Source: Acidobacterium sp.
Lineage (GTDB): Bacteria; Acidobacteriota; Terriglobia; Terriglobales; Acidobacteriaceae
Assembly (NCBI GenBank): GCA_003152595.1
Contig: PMAM01000257.1
Location: forward strand, 4,775 to 12,002
Reading direction: 5' to 3'
DNA: 7,228 nucleotides
This document shows, piece after piece, positions 1-5,846 of the stretch (within the stretch, counting starts at the first letter, position 1; every line of letters begins with the position of its first letter). Under the pieces are notes generated by a model. It did not search any database, was not told the DNA's origin, and was given only the letters and a program-made list of their open reading frames with translations. A program made the position numbers and the translations under genes.

Positions 1-60
1 GCTTGTCTTTCCTGAGAGGGTGCGGACGTGACGGATGGGGAACTCACGTGTCCTACAGTT
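1..60. other. Flank downstream of thiE; no gene seen
   Basis: This short stretch lies 3' of thiE on the minus strand. It contains a small imperfect inverted repeat (CGTGA at 26-30 and TCACG at 44-48, extendable with a two-base bulge) but no following T-run in the minus direction, so I do not call a terminator. Nothing else is supported. Confidence 0.4.
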
Positions 61-723
61 CTACTTGAAAATTGTGAGAAAGTCTCTTGCCGATTGGCCT
101 GCGTTGAGGCCGGGCGCAAAAATCGCCGCAATGACGGCGACCGCATCCGCGCCAGCTTCGATCACGGCTGCCGCCGTCTCCGCGGTAATCCCGCCGATGG
201 CGACCAGGGGCTTGTTAGTGAGAGAGAGCGCGCGCCGCACGCCTTCCAGTCCGATCACCGGGTCGGGATTCGCCTTGCTGGCCGTCGCGAACACCGGCCC
301 GATGGCAATGTAATCCACCGGCTCCAGGTTCGCCGCGCGCAGCTGGGTCTCGTTGTGGGTTGATAGCCCGACCCATGCTGCTGGCCCCACCAGCTTCCGC
401 GCTTCGCGGGCCGGCAAATCCTCCTGGCCGACGTGCACACCATCCCAGCCGATACGCGCTGCCAGCGCTACGCGATCGTTCAGGATCAGCTTCATTCCGC
501 CCGCAGCCTCGCGGATCACGCGCGCGTCTTCGGCTACGGTTTCGTCGGCATCTTGCTTGTTGCGATACTGCAGGATCTCCACGCCGGCGTCTGCCAGCTC
601 CGCCACAACGCGCCGCAGCAAGGCCTGGCGCCTTACTCGATCGTCAACCACCTCGCGCAGCACGAGCTCCGCATCCAGAATCGGATACAGCCGCGGAAAG
701 CGCTTCGCGCCGTGTACTTTCAA
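61..723 (-). CDS. thiE: Thiamine-phosphate synthase (ThiE)
   Basis: ThiE is a cytosolic TIM-barrel enzyme that joins HMP-pyrophosphate to the thiazole phosphate, giving thiamine phosphate and releasing pyrophosphate. From the chosen start the protein has 220 residues, a normal family length. Visible family motifs, in order, are the LQYRNK strand near 51-56 (pyrophosphate-binding Arg and Lys), LNDR at 81-84, DGVHVGQEDLP at 94-104 (Mg-binding region), GLSTH at 119-123, the IGPVFATASK loop at 141-150 and the AIGGIT phosphate-binding strand at 175-180. All expected residues are present, so it should be active. I chose TTG at 723 because GGGAG lies 7 bases upstream; an upstream TTG at 747 in the same frame has no such site. 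No TPP-riboswitch core (CTGAGA...ACCTGAT) is visible in the 93 bases between this start and the next gene. No other thiamine gene is in view. Confidence 0.95.
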   Translation of the reverse strand: MKVHGAKRFPRLYPILDAELVLREVVDDRVRRQALLRRVVAELADAGVEILQYRNKQDADETVAEDARVIREAAGGMKLILNDRVALAARIGWDGVHVGQEDLPAREARKLVGPAAWVGLSTHNETQLRAANLEPVDYIAIGPVFATASKANPDPVIGLEGVRRALSLTNKPLVAIGGITAETAAAVIEAGADAVAVIAAIFAPGLNAGQSARDFLTIFK

Positions 724-750
724 AGGAAATCTCCCGCAAGCCAACAAAGT

Positions 751-780
751 GGCCCTGCCACGCCGTAGCGTAACAGGGCC
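751..780 (-). terminator. Hairpin between the Gly-rich gene and thiE, possible terminator
   Basis: A perfect 7-bp stem (GGCCCTG at 751-757, CAGGGCC at 774-780) encloses a second 4-bp stem (ACGC/GCGT) with a CGTA tetraloop. On the minus strand it lies 36 bases past the stop of the 817-1725 gene and is followed by ACTTTGTTGG, only a weak U-tract. It may end the upstream transcript or shape the thiE leader. The structure is clear; the terminator role is inferred. Confidence 0.35.
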
Positions 781-816
781 TGTCCAGTTGAACTTCTCTT
801 TCGGTGGGGTGAAAAT

Positions 817-1725
817 CTACCGCGGAGCTACGCTCATGGTCATCTGCGATCCGGTGTAGAGGCTCACGTTGCGGTTGTGTCCGGTCACCAGGGTCGCTGT
901 GGATGCGCCGCCGGCGGCGCTGACTCCACCGGTCCCCGCATCCGCCGCCAGGTTCACGGTGGCAAAGGTTACGCCGGAGAGATTCCCAACGGGCATCGCC
1001 GCGCCGCCGCTCACACCGCCGCCCAGTCCAGCGGCGCTGTTGAGGGCTGCGCCACCGACTCCGCGAGCACCGGTTCCCAAGGCACCGTTTTCGGACGCCG
1101 CTCCGTTCACCGTCCCATCGATGCCCGAACCGGCAGCGTGCGTCCCGCTGCCCGCAACCGCTGTCGCACTGCCAGCCAGGCCTGCCGCAGTGTGCACCCC
1201 GCCCCCAGGTCCATTGCCCGCCAGTCCACCGCCGCCCCCCGCGGCCATGCCACCGCCGGCGGCCTGAACACCGCGGCCCGCCATCAGATCATCCGATCCG
1301 CCTGGCGGAGGCGCTTCTACGGGCGCGGCAAGGGTGCGGACCCTCGCGTTCACCGGCAACTCGCGTCCATCCCTGAGCACGGCACGATCGAAGCAGAACG
1401 CCACATGCGCGTCGTGGTTCTCTTTCGATTTCGCCTGCACGTCGGTCACGCGTCCTACCAGCTTCGATCCTTTGGGGACTTTCGTCCCATCGGCCAGGCG
1501 CGCCTCGCTGGTGGTCTTCGCGAAGACCGGGTCGCCGACCTTCGCGTCCTTGCTGTCAACCTTCTTCGTCAGCTCCGCCGAGACGTTCGCCGCCTGCGCC
1601 GCTGACGGCGAGGCCCGTCCCGCCTGGGCGGCCGCGCTTCCCGATTCGGTTGCCGCTGTCGACGTCTGAGCTCCCGCCGCAACGGCGAGAGCCAGCATGG
1701 CCGCCCACGCAAATTGTGCTTTCAT
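817..1725 (-). CDS. Secreted protein with TrbI-like N-terminal segment and Gly/Ala-rich middle
   Basis: I do not recognise a named gene. The 302-residue product begins with a signal peptide (basic start, hydrophobic 5-17, AGA|Q cleavage site after residue 19), so it is probably exported. After an Ala/Ser-rich linker, residues 48-132 look folded. They contain KVGDPVFAKT, a VPKGSKLVGRV turn at 83-93 and a FDRAVLRDGRELPVNA stretch at 112-127, a pattern resembling the beta-barrel of TrbI/VirB10-type proteins. Residues 150-280 are low-complexity Gly/Ala/Ser with few charges. The last 20 residues (NVSLYTGSQMTMSVAPR) look like a closing beta strand. The ATG at 1725 has GAGG 7 bases upstream. The gene is co-oriented with thiE but separated from it by a hairpin. 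Existence is well supported; function is unknown, and an outer-envelope or structural role is only a guess. Confidence 0.8.
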   Translation of the reverse strand: MKAQFAWAAMLALAVAAGAQTSTAATESGSAAAQAGRASPSAAQAANVSAELTKKVDSKDAKVGDPVFAKTTSEARLADGTKVPKGSKLVGRVTDVQAKSKENHDAHVAFCFDRAVLRDGRELPVNARVRTLAAPVEAPPPGGSDDLMAGRGVQAAGGGMAAGGGGGLAGNGPGGGVHTAAGLAGSATAVAGSGTHAAGSGIDGTVNGAASENGALGTGARGVGGAALNSAAGLGGGVSGGAAMPVGNLSGVTFATVNLAADAGTGGVSAAGGASTATLVTGHNRNVSLYTGSQMTMSVAPR

Positions 1726-1999
1726 GTTCGAACCTCGTTCTGAAGATATTCCTGTCGATGCTCGTTGATCCCAGGGGCCCGAGGGTTTTGGGTATCTGGC
1801 GCACTTCGATGCCCGACCCCCGCCAGCGGTTGGGAGGATGCCAGCTACAACTTTGGTGGAGTGACAACAGGAACAAGGCGGAGGGGGCTCGGCTCAGGTG
1901 CAGCGGGGGTGCGCAATACCGGCGAAAAGCGGCTTGCGGGGTCCACAAAGACCGGCACAGAACTTCACTTTCGCCGTGGCCCGGGAGGGCTCGGCCATC
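1726..1999. other. Intergenic stretch, no confident gene
   Basis: These 274 bases lie between two minus-strand genes. Open frames occur on both strands but none has a good ribosome-binding site with protein-like composition. A G/C block with nested GGGCCC near 1770-1790 can fold, and the AATATCTT near 1743-1750 (minus strand) could be part of a promoter for the 817-1725 gene. Neither is convincing. Confidence 0.4.
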
Positions 2000-2212
2000 C
2001 TAATTAAAGGGAATCGAAACTGCGGGCATCCCGACAACTGCCCTGTCGTTGCAGAGGTGTTTCGCTTCCAGCCGGATCCGTTCCGCAGGAGTCCTGTAGG
2101 CTCCGATGGTCGACATGCAAAACGGGCAGCGCAGGAAAGTCGAAACCGCGGCCAGACGCACCGGGGGGAGCTGTCTGGGGATGACGTGAGTGGTTTTGAC
2201 TGAAGGGTTCAT
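2000..2212 (-). CDS. Small CPFC-motif protein, 70 residues
   Basis: This is a small hypothetical protein that I do not recognise. The ATG at 2212 is preceded by GAGGAGAGAGCG, a strong Shine-Dalgarno at normal spacing, and an extended -10 element lies about 70 bases further upstream, so I favour this frame over the overlapping open frame at 2004-2303. The product has a basic, Pro-rich N-terminus, then FLRCPFC with Cys29 and Cys32, and a third Cys at 54 inside an AERIRLEAKHLCND helix-like stretch. Two close cysteines plus His52/Cys54 could form a small metal or redox site, but this is inference. There is no signal peptide or membrane segment. GC at third positions is moderately high, in line with coding. 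It is transcribed away from the GGDEF gene at 2515. Confidence 0.5.
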   Translation of the reverse strand: MNPSVKTTHVIPRQLPPVRLAAVSTFLRCPFCMSTIGAYRTPAERIRLEAKHLCNDRAVVGMPAVSIPFN

Positions 2213-2282
2213 CGCTCTCTCCTCGCCAGAGTCGCGACGTGCGGGCCCTGAGGGTTGCTGGTGGATAGCTCTTTCGTCTCTC

Positions 2283-2291
2283 ATTATGGCA
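2283..2291 (-). promoter_or_regulatory. Extended -10 promoter element for the small CPFC gene
   Basis: Read on the minus strand the bases are TGCCATAAT, an extended -10 (TGn followed by CATAAT, one mismatch to TATAAT). No good -35 is visible, as is common with extended -10 promoters. The predicted start near 2276 would give a leader of about 64 nt before the ATG at 2212. Confidence 0.4.
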
Positions 2292-2336
2292 CGCAAACGT
2301 CACACGGGAAGCGTCATGATGCGCAAAAATTCATGT

Positions 2337-2356
2337 GACCAATAGTTACTAAGGTC
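2337..2356. promoter_or_regulatory. Dyad in the divergent intergenic region, possible operator
   Basis: The sequence is GACC-aa-TAGT-t-ACTA-a-GGTC, an interrupted inverted repeat with eight paired positions on each side of a central T. It lies near the middle of the 302-bp region between the small minus-strand gene and the GGDEF gene, upstream of the minus-strand -10. It looks like a dimeric regulator site; the regulator is unknown. Confidence 0.3.
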
Positions 2357-2514
2357 TGTTCTTATCCCGAACTATTGAAGCTGGCATTAGTGCGGTATCC
2401 GAACTTAGTGGAAAGGCCGAGGTGCCCTGATTTCCGTCAGATACGCTCCGCTTCTGCAGCCTTCCGCTGGATGCGCCGATAGATGCGTCAGGCACGCTTA
2501 CTCCGGAGTTATTG

Positions 2515-3516
2515 ATGGCGTCGAACGCGATTACCGTCAGCACCAGTCCCATCGTCCTGCTCGGCTCGGCGAACGACCGGCTGATTGAGACTCTGGGTAG
2601 CACCCTGGAGTCCTGGCACTACCAGATTGACCTCGCCCGGTCCGGCACCGAAGTCCTTGCTCGCCTTGACAGCTCCACGCCTCCCCCCATCGCGCTGCTT
2701 GATATGGACCTGCCCGAGCCCGGGGCAGCCGAAGTTGTGTGGGAGATTCGCCGCCGGCAGGAGCAGCGCCGCACCTGGAACATCCTGCTGAGCGAACGCC
2801 GTGACGGCGACCGTGTGCGCGCGGCGCTTCAGTCCGGGGCGGACGACTTCCTGGTCTTCCCCGCCGATGCGTCCGATTCCTCGGATCTTCGCGTCCGCAT
2901 CCGGGTGGCCGAACGGGTGCTGGCCCTGACCAGCCGGGTGCAGAAGCAGTCTTCAGAACTTCGCTACCATGCGACGCACGACGGCCTCACGGGGCTCTGG
3001 AACCGCGAAGCCCTCATCAGCCTTATCTTTCAGGAAACGGACCGGGTGCAGCGGATAAAGACGCCGCTCAGCCTCATGCTTCTCGACCTCGACAGTTTCT
3101 CGCGCATCAACCACGACTACGGGTATGAGACGGGAGACCGCATCCTGATTGAAGTCGCCAGCCGCTTCCGCCGCCAGTTGCGGAGCTACGACCTGATCGG
3201 CCGCTGCGGCGAAGACGAGTTCCTGATCGCGCTTCCCGGCTGTACGCTGGAAAACGCCCTCCAGCTAGCCGGCCGCATCCGGCAGCAGATCCTGGGCCGT
3301 CCCTTTTCTACGGACAACGACGCCACCACGCTGACCGCCAGCATTGGCGTTGCCGCCAGCCGCGGCCGTTCCCCCCTGGTGGTGCTGCGCGACGCGGAGC
3401 GGGCCCTTGCTGAAGCGAAGCTCTCCGGCAAAGACTGCGTCCGGGGCGACCCCCCCGAGGCCTGGCTGACCCAACCCATCCTGACCGCCCCTCCCTCCGC
3501 TGTCCCCGGCGACTGA
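2515..3516 (+). CDS. Receiver-like/GGDEF protein, possible diguanylate cyclase
   Basis: The 333-residue cytosolic protein has an N-terminal receiver-like domain (about 12-135), a short helical linker and a C-terminal GGDEF domain (about 150-312). Such proteins usually make cyclic di-GMP from two GTP. In the GGDEF domain I see HDGLTGLWNR at 155-164, the metal-binding LLDLDSF at 189-195, substrate-contact Asn199 and Asp208, an inhibitory-site RSYD at 223-226 and the signature at 232-236. The signature reads GEDEF, so the second Gly is Glu. The receiver keeps an Asp63 at the phospho-acceptor position (LLDMDLP), but the acidic pair after strand 1 is replaced (IVLLGSAND) and the conserved Lys is Phe115 (FLVFP), so normal phosphorylation is doubtful. 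ATG at 2515 is preferred over the TTG at 2512 because GGAG ends 6 bases before it. No histidine kinase is adjacent. Cyclase activity is likely but not certain. Confidence 0.85.
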   Translation: MASNAITVSTSPIVLLGSANDRLIETLGSTLESWHYQIDLARSGTEVLARLDSSTPPPIALLDMDLPEPGAAEVVWEIRRRQEQRRTWNILLSERRDGDRVRAALQSGADDFLVFPADASDSSDLRVRIRVAERVLALTSRVQKQSSELRYHATHDGLTGLWNREALISLIFQETDRVQRIKTPLSLMLLDLDSFSRINHDYGYETGDRILIEVASRFRRQLRSYDLIGRCGEDEFLIALPGCTLENALQLAGRIRQQILGRPFSTDNDATTLTASIGVAASRGRSPLVVLRDAERALAEAKLSGKDCVRGDPPEAWLTQPILTAPPSAVPGD

Positions 3517-3525
3517 GCCGGAGCT

Positions 3526-3630
3526 CAGGTTTACAGGTGACAGGTTACGGGGAACAGGAAGCTGGAAGCTGACGGGCAGGGCTCGAAGCTCGGTTCCGCA
3601 ACCTGCAACCTGCAACCCGTAACCTGCTGC
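3526..3630. repeat. Degenerate 7-bp tandem array, about 15 units, orientation switching midway
   Basis: From 3526 the sequence divides in register into heptamers: CAGGTTT, ACAGGTG, ACAGGTT, ACGGGGA, ACAGGAA, GCTGGAA and so on, then after a diverged centre CCGCAAC, CTGCAAC, CTGCAAC, CCGTAAC. The left units are ACAGGTT-like and the right units are its reverse complement type (AACCTGC). The array fills most of the gap between the GGDEF and sigma-factor genes and is not coding. Confidence 0.6.
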
Positions 3631-3647
3631 TGCATTTCTCTGTAAAC
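3529..3647. repeat. Nested inverted repeat spanning the GGDEF-sigma intergenic region
   Basis: Perfect 8-bp outer arms (GTTTACAG at 3529-3536, CTGTAAAC at 3640-3647) enclose perfect 11-bp inner arms (CAGGTTACGGG at 3541-3551, CCCGTAACCTG at 3616-3626), with a further GGAAC/GTTCC pair inside (3551-3555, 3593-3597). A long hairpin in RNA or cruciform in DNA is possible. It could block read-through from the GGDEF gene, although no U-run follows. Confidence 0.6.
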
Positions 3648-3670
3648 TTGCCGCGTGAAATCCCGTCTAT
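3644..3670 (+). promoter_or_regulatory. Possible ECF-type promoter upstream of the sigma factor gene
   Basis: AAACTT at 3644-3649 and CGTCTAT at 3664-3670, with 16 bases between AAC and CGTC, resemble the AAC / CGTC elements of promoters used by ECF sigma factors, many of which activate their own gene. The G's usually seen before AAC are missing. Transcription would begin close to the ATG at 3679, implying a leaderless or nearly leaderless message. Confidence 0.25.
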
Positions 3671-3678
3671 CTCGTCGC

Positions 3679-4257
3679 ATGGAAGAGATCGCCGGCAACG
3701 AGCTCGCCATCGAGAAACGGGAGCAGGCCATGCTGGAGCTCGCCGACTTCGACGAAGTCGTGCGCGTGTACCGGCCGCGCATTCTGCGCTTTCTCCTCTC
3801 GTCTCTCACGGACCGGGACGCCGCTGAAGCGCTGACCCAGGAGTGTTTTCTCAAAGCCTGGAGCGCACGGCATCAGTTCCGCGGGGAATCGAGCCTGAGC
3901 ACCTGGTTGACACGCATCGCGGTCAACCTGATGCGCGATCACCTGCGCAGCCGCAGTCTGCTCTTCTGGCAGAAGACCCGCGGCACGTCGCTCGATGTGA
4001 TGGACATCAGCGACTGGGTTCCTGACGGCCGCAGCTCTCCGGAGAGCGTGGCTGTGGCTCGCAATCGCGTGGCCGAGGTGTGGCGCGCGCTGAAAGACCT
4101 GTCGGCGCATCAGCGAACGGTGTTCGTGCTGCGCTTTGTCGAGGAGATGGAGCTGGAAGAAATCGCAACGACGATCGGGATGAACCTGAGCACGGTGAAA
4201 TCTCATTTGTATCGGGCACTTGCAGCGATTCGCGAGCGCCTCGGAGAAACGAAATGA
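3679..4257 (+). CDS. RNA polymerase ECF sigma factor
   Basis: This is a two-domain extracytoplasmic-function sigma factor that directs RNA polymerase to stress promoters. Sigma region 2 runs from about 24 to 92: FDEVVRVYRPRILRFL, then DAAEALTQECFLKAW at 47-61 and STWLTRIAVNLMRDHLR at 74-90. A linker of about 40 residues leads to region 4 (about 130-188), with LSAHQRTVFVLRFVEEMELEEIA and the helix-turn-helix MNLSTVKSHLYRA at 168-180. Start choice is uncertain. GTG at 3655 and ATG at 3679 lack a Shine-Dalgarno; ATG at 3730 has GGGAG 6 bases upstream and still keeps all of region 2. I use 3679 because third-position GC bias begins there, giving 192 residues. The stop overlaps the next ATG (ATGA), indicating tight coupling to a membrane partner, the usual arrangement for sigma and anti-sigma genes. 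The specific stimulus is not known. Confidence 0.93.
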   Translation: MEEIAGNELAIEKREQAMLELADFDEVVRVYRPRILRFLLSSLTDRDAAEALTQECFLKAWSARHQFRGESSLSTWLTRIAVNLMRDHLRSRSLLFWQKTRGTSLDVMDISDWVPDGRSSPESVAVARNRVAEVWRALKDLSAHQRTVFVLRFVEEMELEEIATTIGMNLSTVKSHLYRALAAIRERLGETK

Positions 4258-4715
4258 AATTCCGCAAAGATTCTGCTTCCAACCCGGGACCGAATTCGAG
4301 CCGCGAGGATGTGCACGATCTGGCCGAGGCTCTCGAGCTGTACCGTTCCGCCATGCATCACGTGGCCGATCGCGAGGCCGCCCGCCCTTTCGTGGCTGAG
4401 CCGCGCCCCTCGCGCGCGTTCCATTTCCGGCTTCTTCTTGCGCCGGCCCTGGCCGCCGCCGTCGCCGCCGGCGTTCTTGTGCCTGCGTACAGCCATTTCC
4501 ATCACCACGCCACCGGATCCTCCACCATCGCCAGCCCTACGCAGCCCAACCCCGCGGAAGCGCGCGCCAGCGTGGACGATACGGTGCTGATGAACCAGAT
4601 CGACAGCGACCTTTCTGAAGATGTGCCCGACGCTCTGCGGCCTTTGGCCGACCTGAGCGATCAGGCGGCCACCACCAATTCCGTTTCGGAGAAGAAAAAT
4701 GTCACGCACGAATAG
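4254..4715 (+). CDS. Single-pass membrane protein, candidate anti-sigma factor
   Basis: The 153-residue protein starts at the ATG overlapping the sigma stop, with GGAG 7 bases upstream. It has a cytoplasmic N-terminus of about 57 residues including a helix (EDVHDLAEALELYRSAMHHVA, roughly 18-38), one hydrophobic segment at about 58-79 (RLLLAPALAAAVAAGVLVPA), and a periplasmic tail rich in Ala/Pro/Asp. Just after the membrane it carries HFHHH (81-85), a possible metal-binding cluster. The zinc anti-sigma motif HxxxCxxC is absent; there is no Cys at all. Position and topology match anti-sigma factors such as CnrY, in which a short cytoplasmic helix holds the sigma factor. I recognise no named family, so the role is inferred from neighbours and topology. 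Its end overlaps the next gene by 17 bases. Confidence 0.75.
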   Translation: MKFRKDSASNPGPNSSREDVHDLAEALELYRSAMHHVADREAARPFVAEPRPSRAFHFRLLLAPALAAAVAAGVLVPAYSHFHHHATGSSTIASPTQPNPAEARASVDDTVLMNQIDSDLSEDVPDALRPLADLSDQAATTNSVSEKKNVTHE

Positions 4716-5373
4716 CTTTCTGATGGCTGCATTGCTTTGCCTGCTCGCTCCTGGGTTTGCGTTCGCGCAAAGCTTCGATGGTCCGGCACCTGGACCCGGC
4801 GGGCCTGATCCCGCGCAGGGACCCGGAATGCAGGGACCGCCCATGGAACGCGCCTTCCACGCCGAGCACTCCGGCCGCTGGTGGGATAACCCACAGATGG
4901 CCCAGCAGCTGAACATCACCGATCAGCAGAAGAAGCAGATGGACGACATCTTTCTGCAGCATCGGCTCAAGCTGATCGATCTCCACGCCAACCTCGACAA
5001 GCAGGAAACCCTGCTGCAGCCGATGATCGAGGCCGATCAGCCCGATGAGGCGAAGATTCTGTCGCAGATCGATGCGGTGGCGCAGGCGCGCGCCGAGCTG
5101 GAGAAGGCCAACGCGCGGATGCTGTTCGATATTCGCAAGACGCTCACTCCTGACCAGTGGCAGAAGCTGAAAACGATGCGTGAGGAACACCACGACGGCA
5201 AAATGATGCGCGATGATCGTCGCGGTCCGGGCGGTCCGGGCGGTCCGGGAGGACGCGACGGCCAGATGTGGCGCAACCATCGGCAGGGGCCACCGCCGGA
5301 TGGCACAGCGCCCGCACCGCCGCCGCCCGCCCAGGGTCAGCCTCAGGCTTCGCCTCCATCGGCGAACGAATAA
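4699..5373 (+). CDS. Periplasmic Spy/CpxP-like LTxxQ protein
   Basis: The 224-residue product has a signal peptide (hydrophobic 8-20, AFA|Q cleavage after residue 23) and no later membrane segment, so it should be a soluble periplasmic protein. Residues 60-165 are strongly helical and match the Spy/CpxP/heavy-metal-sensor group. A degenerate first motif LNITDQQ sits at 71-77, long amphipathic helices follow, and a canonical LTPDQ is at 149-153. Family members act as ATP-independent chaperones or metal/stress sensors. The N-terminal linker and C-terminal tail are Pro/Gly-rich, with GPG triplets at 176-184 and a run of Pro/Ala at the end. His-containing patches (HAEH at 54-57, EEHHDGK at 162-168) could bind metal. 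GGAG is 7 bases before the ATG, and the start lies inside the preceding gene, so it is co-translated in the sigma operon. A terminator follows. Confidence 0.85.
   Translation: MSRTNSFLMAALLCLLAPGFAFAQSFDGPAPGPGGPDPAQGPGMQGPPMERAFHAEHSGRWWDNPQMAQQLNITDQQKKQMDDIFLQHRLKLIDLHANLDKQETLLQPMIEADQPDEAKILSQIDAVAQARAELEKANARMLFDIRKTLTPDQWQKLKTMREEHHDGKMMRDDRRGPGGPGGPGGRDGQMWRNHRQGPPPDGTAPAPPPPAQGQPQASPPSANE
5224..5250 (+). repeat. Three tandem 9-bp units coding for GPG triplets
   Basis: GGTCCGGGC occurs twice and GGTCCGGGA once, back to back. Within the Spy-like protein they encode GPG-GPG-GPG (residues 176-184). Copy number could vary between strains by slippage. Confidence 0.7.
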
Positions 5374-5398
5374 ACCGATTGCATTCCTGGAACTTATG

Positions 5399-5425
5399 AA
5401 GGAGCGGCCTGGTCCGCTCCTTTTT
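5399..5425 (+). terminator. Intrinsic terminator of the sigma-Spy operon
   Basis: A perfect 9-bp stem (AAGGAGCGG at 5399-5407 with CCGCTCCTT at 5414-5422), a 6-base loop and a T-run (TTTTTCTTT) follow the Spy-like stop by 25 bases. This is a textbook rho-independent terminator and sets the operon end. Confidence 0.9.
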
Positions 5426-5509
5426 CTTTGACCAAAAGTCAACAGCTCTTTTTGCTACTTCCGTAACCAAAGTTCCGCTCACGTTGCACTTCATTTCACG
5501 CGACTTCAA

Positions 5510-5538
5510 TTGACACGTGCATAGTGCGGCACTATAGT
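5510..5538 (+). promoter_or_regulatory. Housekeeping promoter for rpsA
   Basis: A consensus -35 TTGACA (5510-5515), a 17-base spacer and a near-consensus -10 TATAGT (5533-5538) make this the best promoter in the window. The start would be A5543 or A5545, giving a leader of about 318 nt before the rpsA ATG. The spacer holds a CACGTG palindrome (5514-5519). A strong promoter suits a ribosomal protein gene. Confidence 0.8.
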
Positions 5539-5636
5539 TTTTACAGGGGGTTTGCGCGCTCGGGATTCATTGCGCTCACCTTCGGTCGCCACTCCTGTTC
5601 CTTCCAGTCCTGCCGGCGGTTTCAGTCAGGAGATCG

Positions 5637-5846
5637 ATGTGCGATCCCAACGCGCACCGTCTCCGATGGGTAACTCCGCGTGGATACGGATTCGACAGCC
5701 GGGACGATCCCCGAACTTCGTCGAGAACCGCGCCAGGGACCCACGCCCTCCCGCTGACGGCGAAGAAAGCTGCAGCCCGGAAATCCGGCACGCTGTTCCT
5801 GCTGGATTCCATCGCTGCGGGGCGAATTCCGGGAACCGCCGCATGA
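5637..5846 (+). CDS. Possible leader ORF upstream of rpsA, 69 codons
   Basis: An ATG with AGGAG four bases upstream opens a 69-codon frame that ends at TGA 5844-5846, 15 bases before the rpsA ATG. The predicted peptide is basic and Arg/Ala/Thr-rich, without recognisable domain, signal or membrane segment, and its third-position GC is only moderate. It may be a regulatory leader ORF whose translation matters more than its product, or a chance frame. The stop lies inside the loop of the hairpin at 5827-5855. Confidence 0.3.
   Translation: MCDPNAHRLRWVTPRGYGFDSRDDPRTSSRTAPGTHALPLTAKKAAARKSGTLFLLDSIAAGRIPGTAA

Noticed and set aside
1..60. CTGAGAGGGTGC resembling the CTGAGA core of a TPP riboswitch near thiE
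   Set aside because: It lies on the plus strand, downstream of thiE, and no ACCTGAT core or partner helices follow.
869..1605. Long plus-strand open frames opposite the secreted protein gene
   Set aside because: Their Pro/Ala/Arg-rich composition mirrors the Gly/Ala codons of the minus gene, which has a signal peptide and ribosome-binding site.
1556..1948. Minus-strand 130-codon frame starting at 1948
   Set aside because: It overlaps the N-terminal coding part of the secreted protein in another frame and its sequence is not protein-like.
5428..5442. Small dyad TTGAC-caaaa-GTCAA after the terminator
   Set aside because: Five-bp arms with an AT-rich loop are expected by chance and no linked promoter element is adjacent.
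5678..5700. GGATACGGATTCGACAG resembling the 5' end of tmRNA
   Set aside because: No tRNA-like 3' half (GGTTCAA...CCA) or tag reading frame follows; rpsA begins less than 200 bases later.
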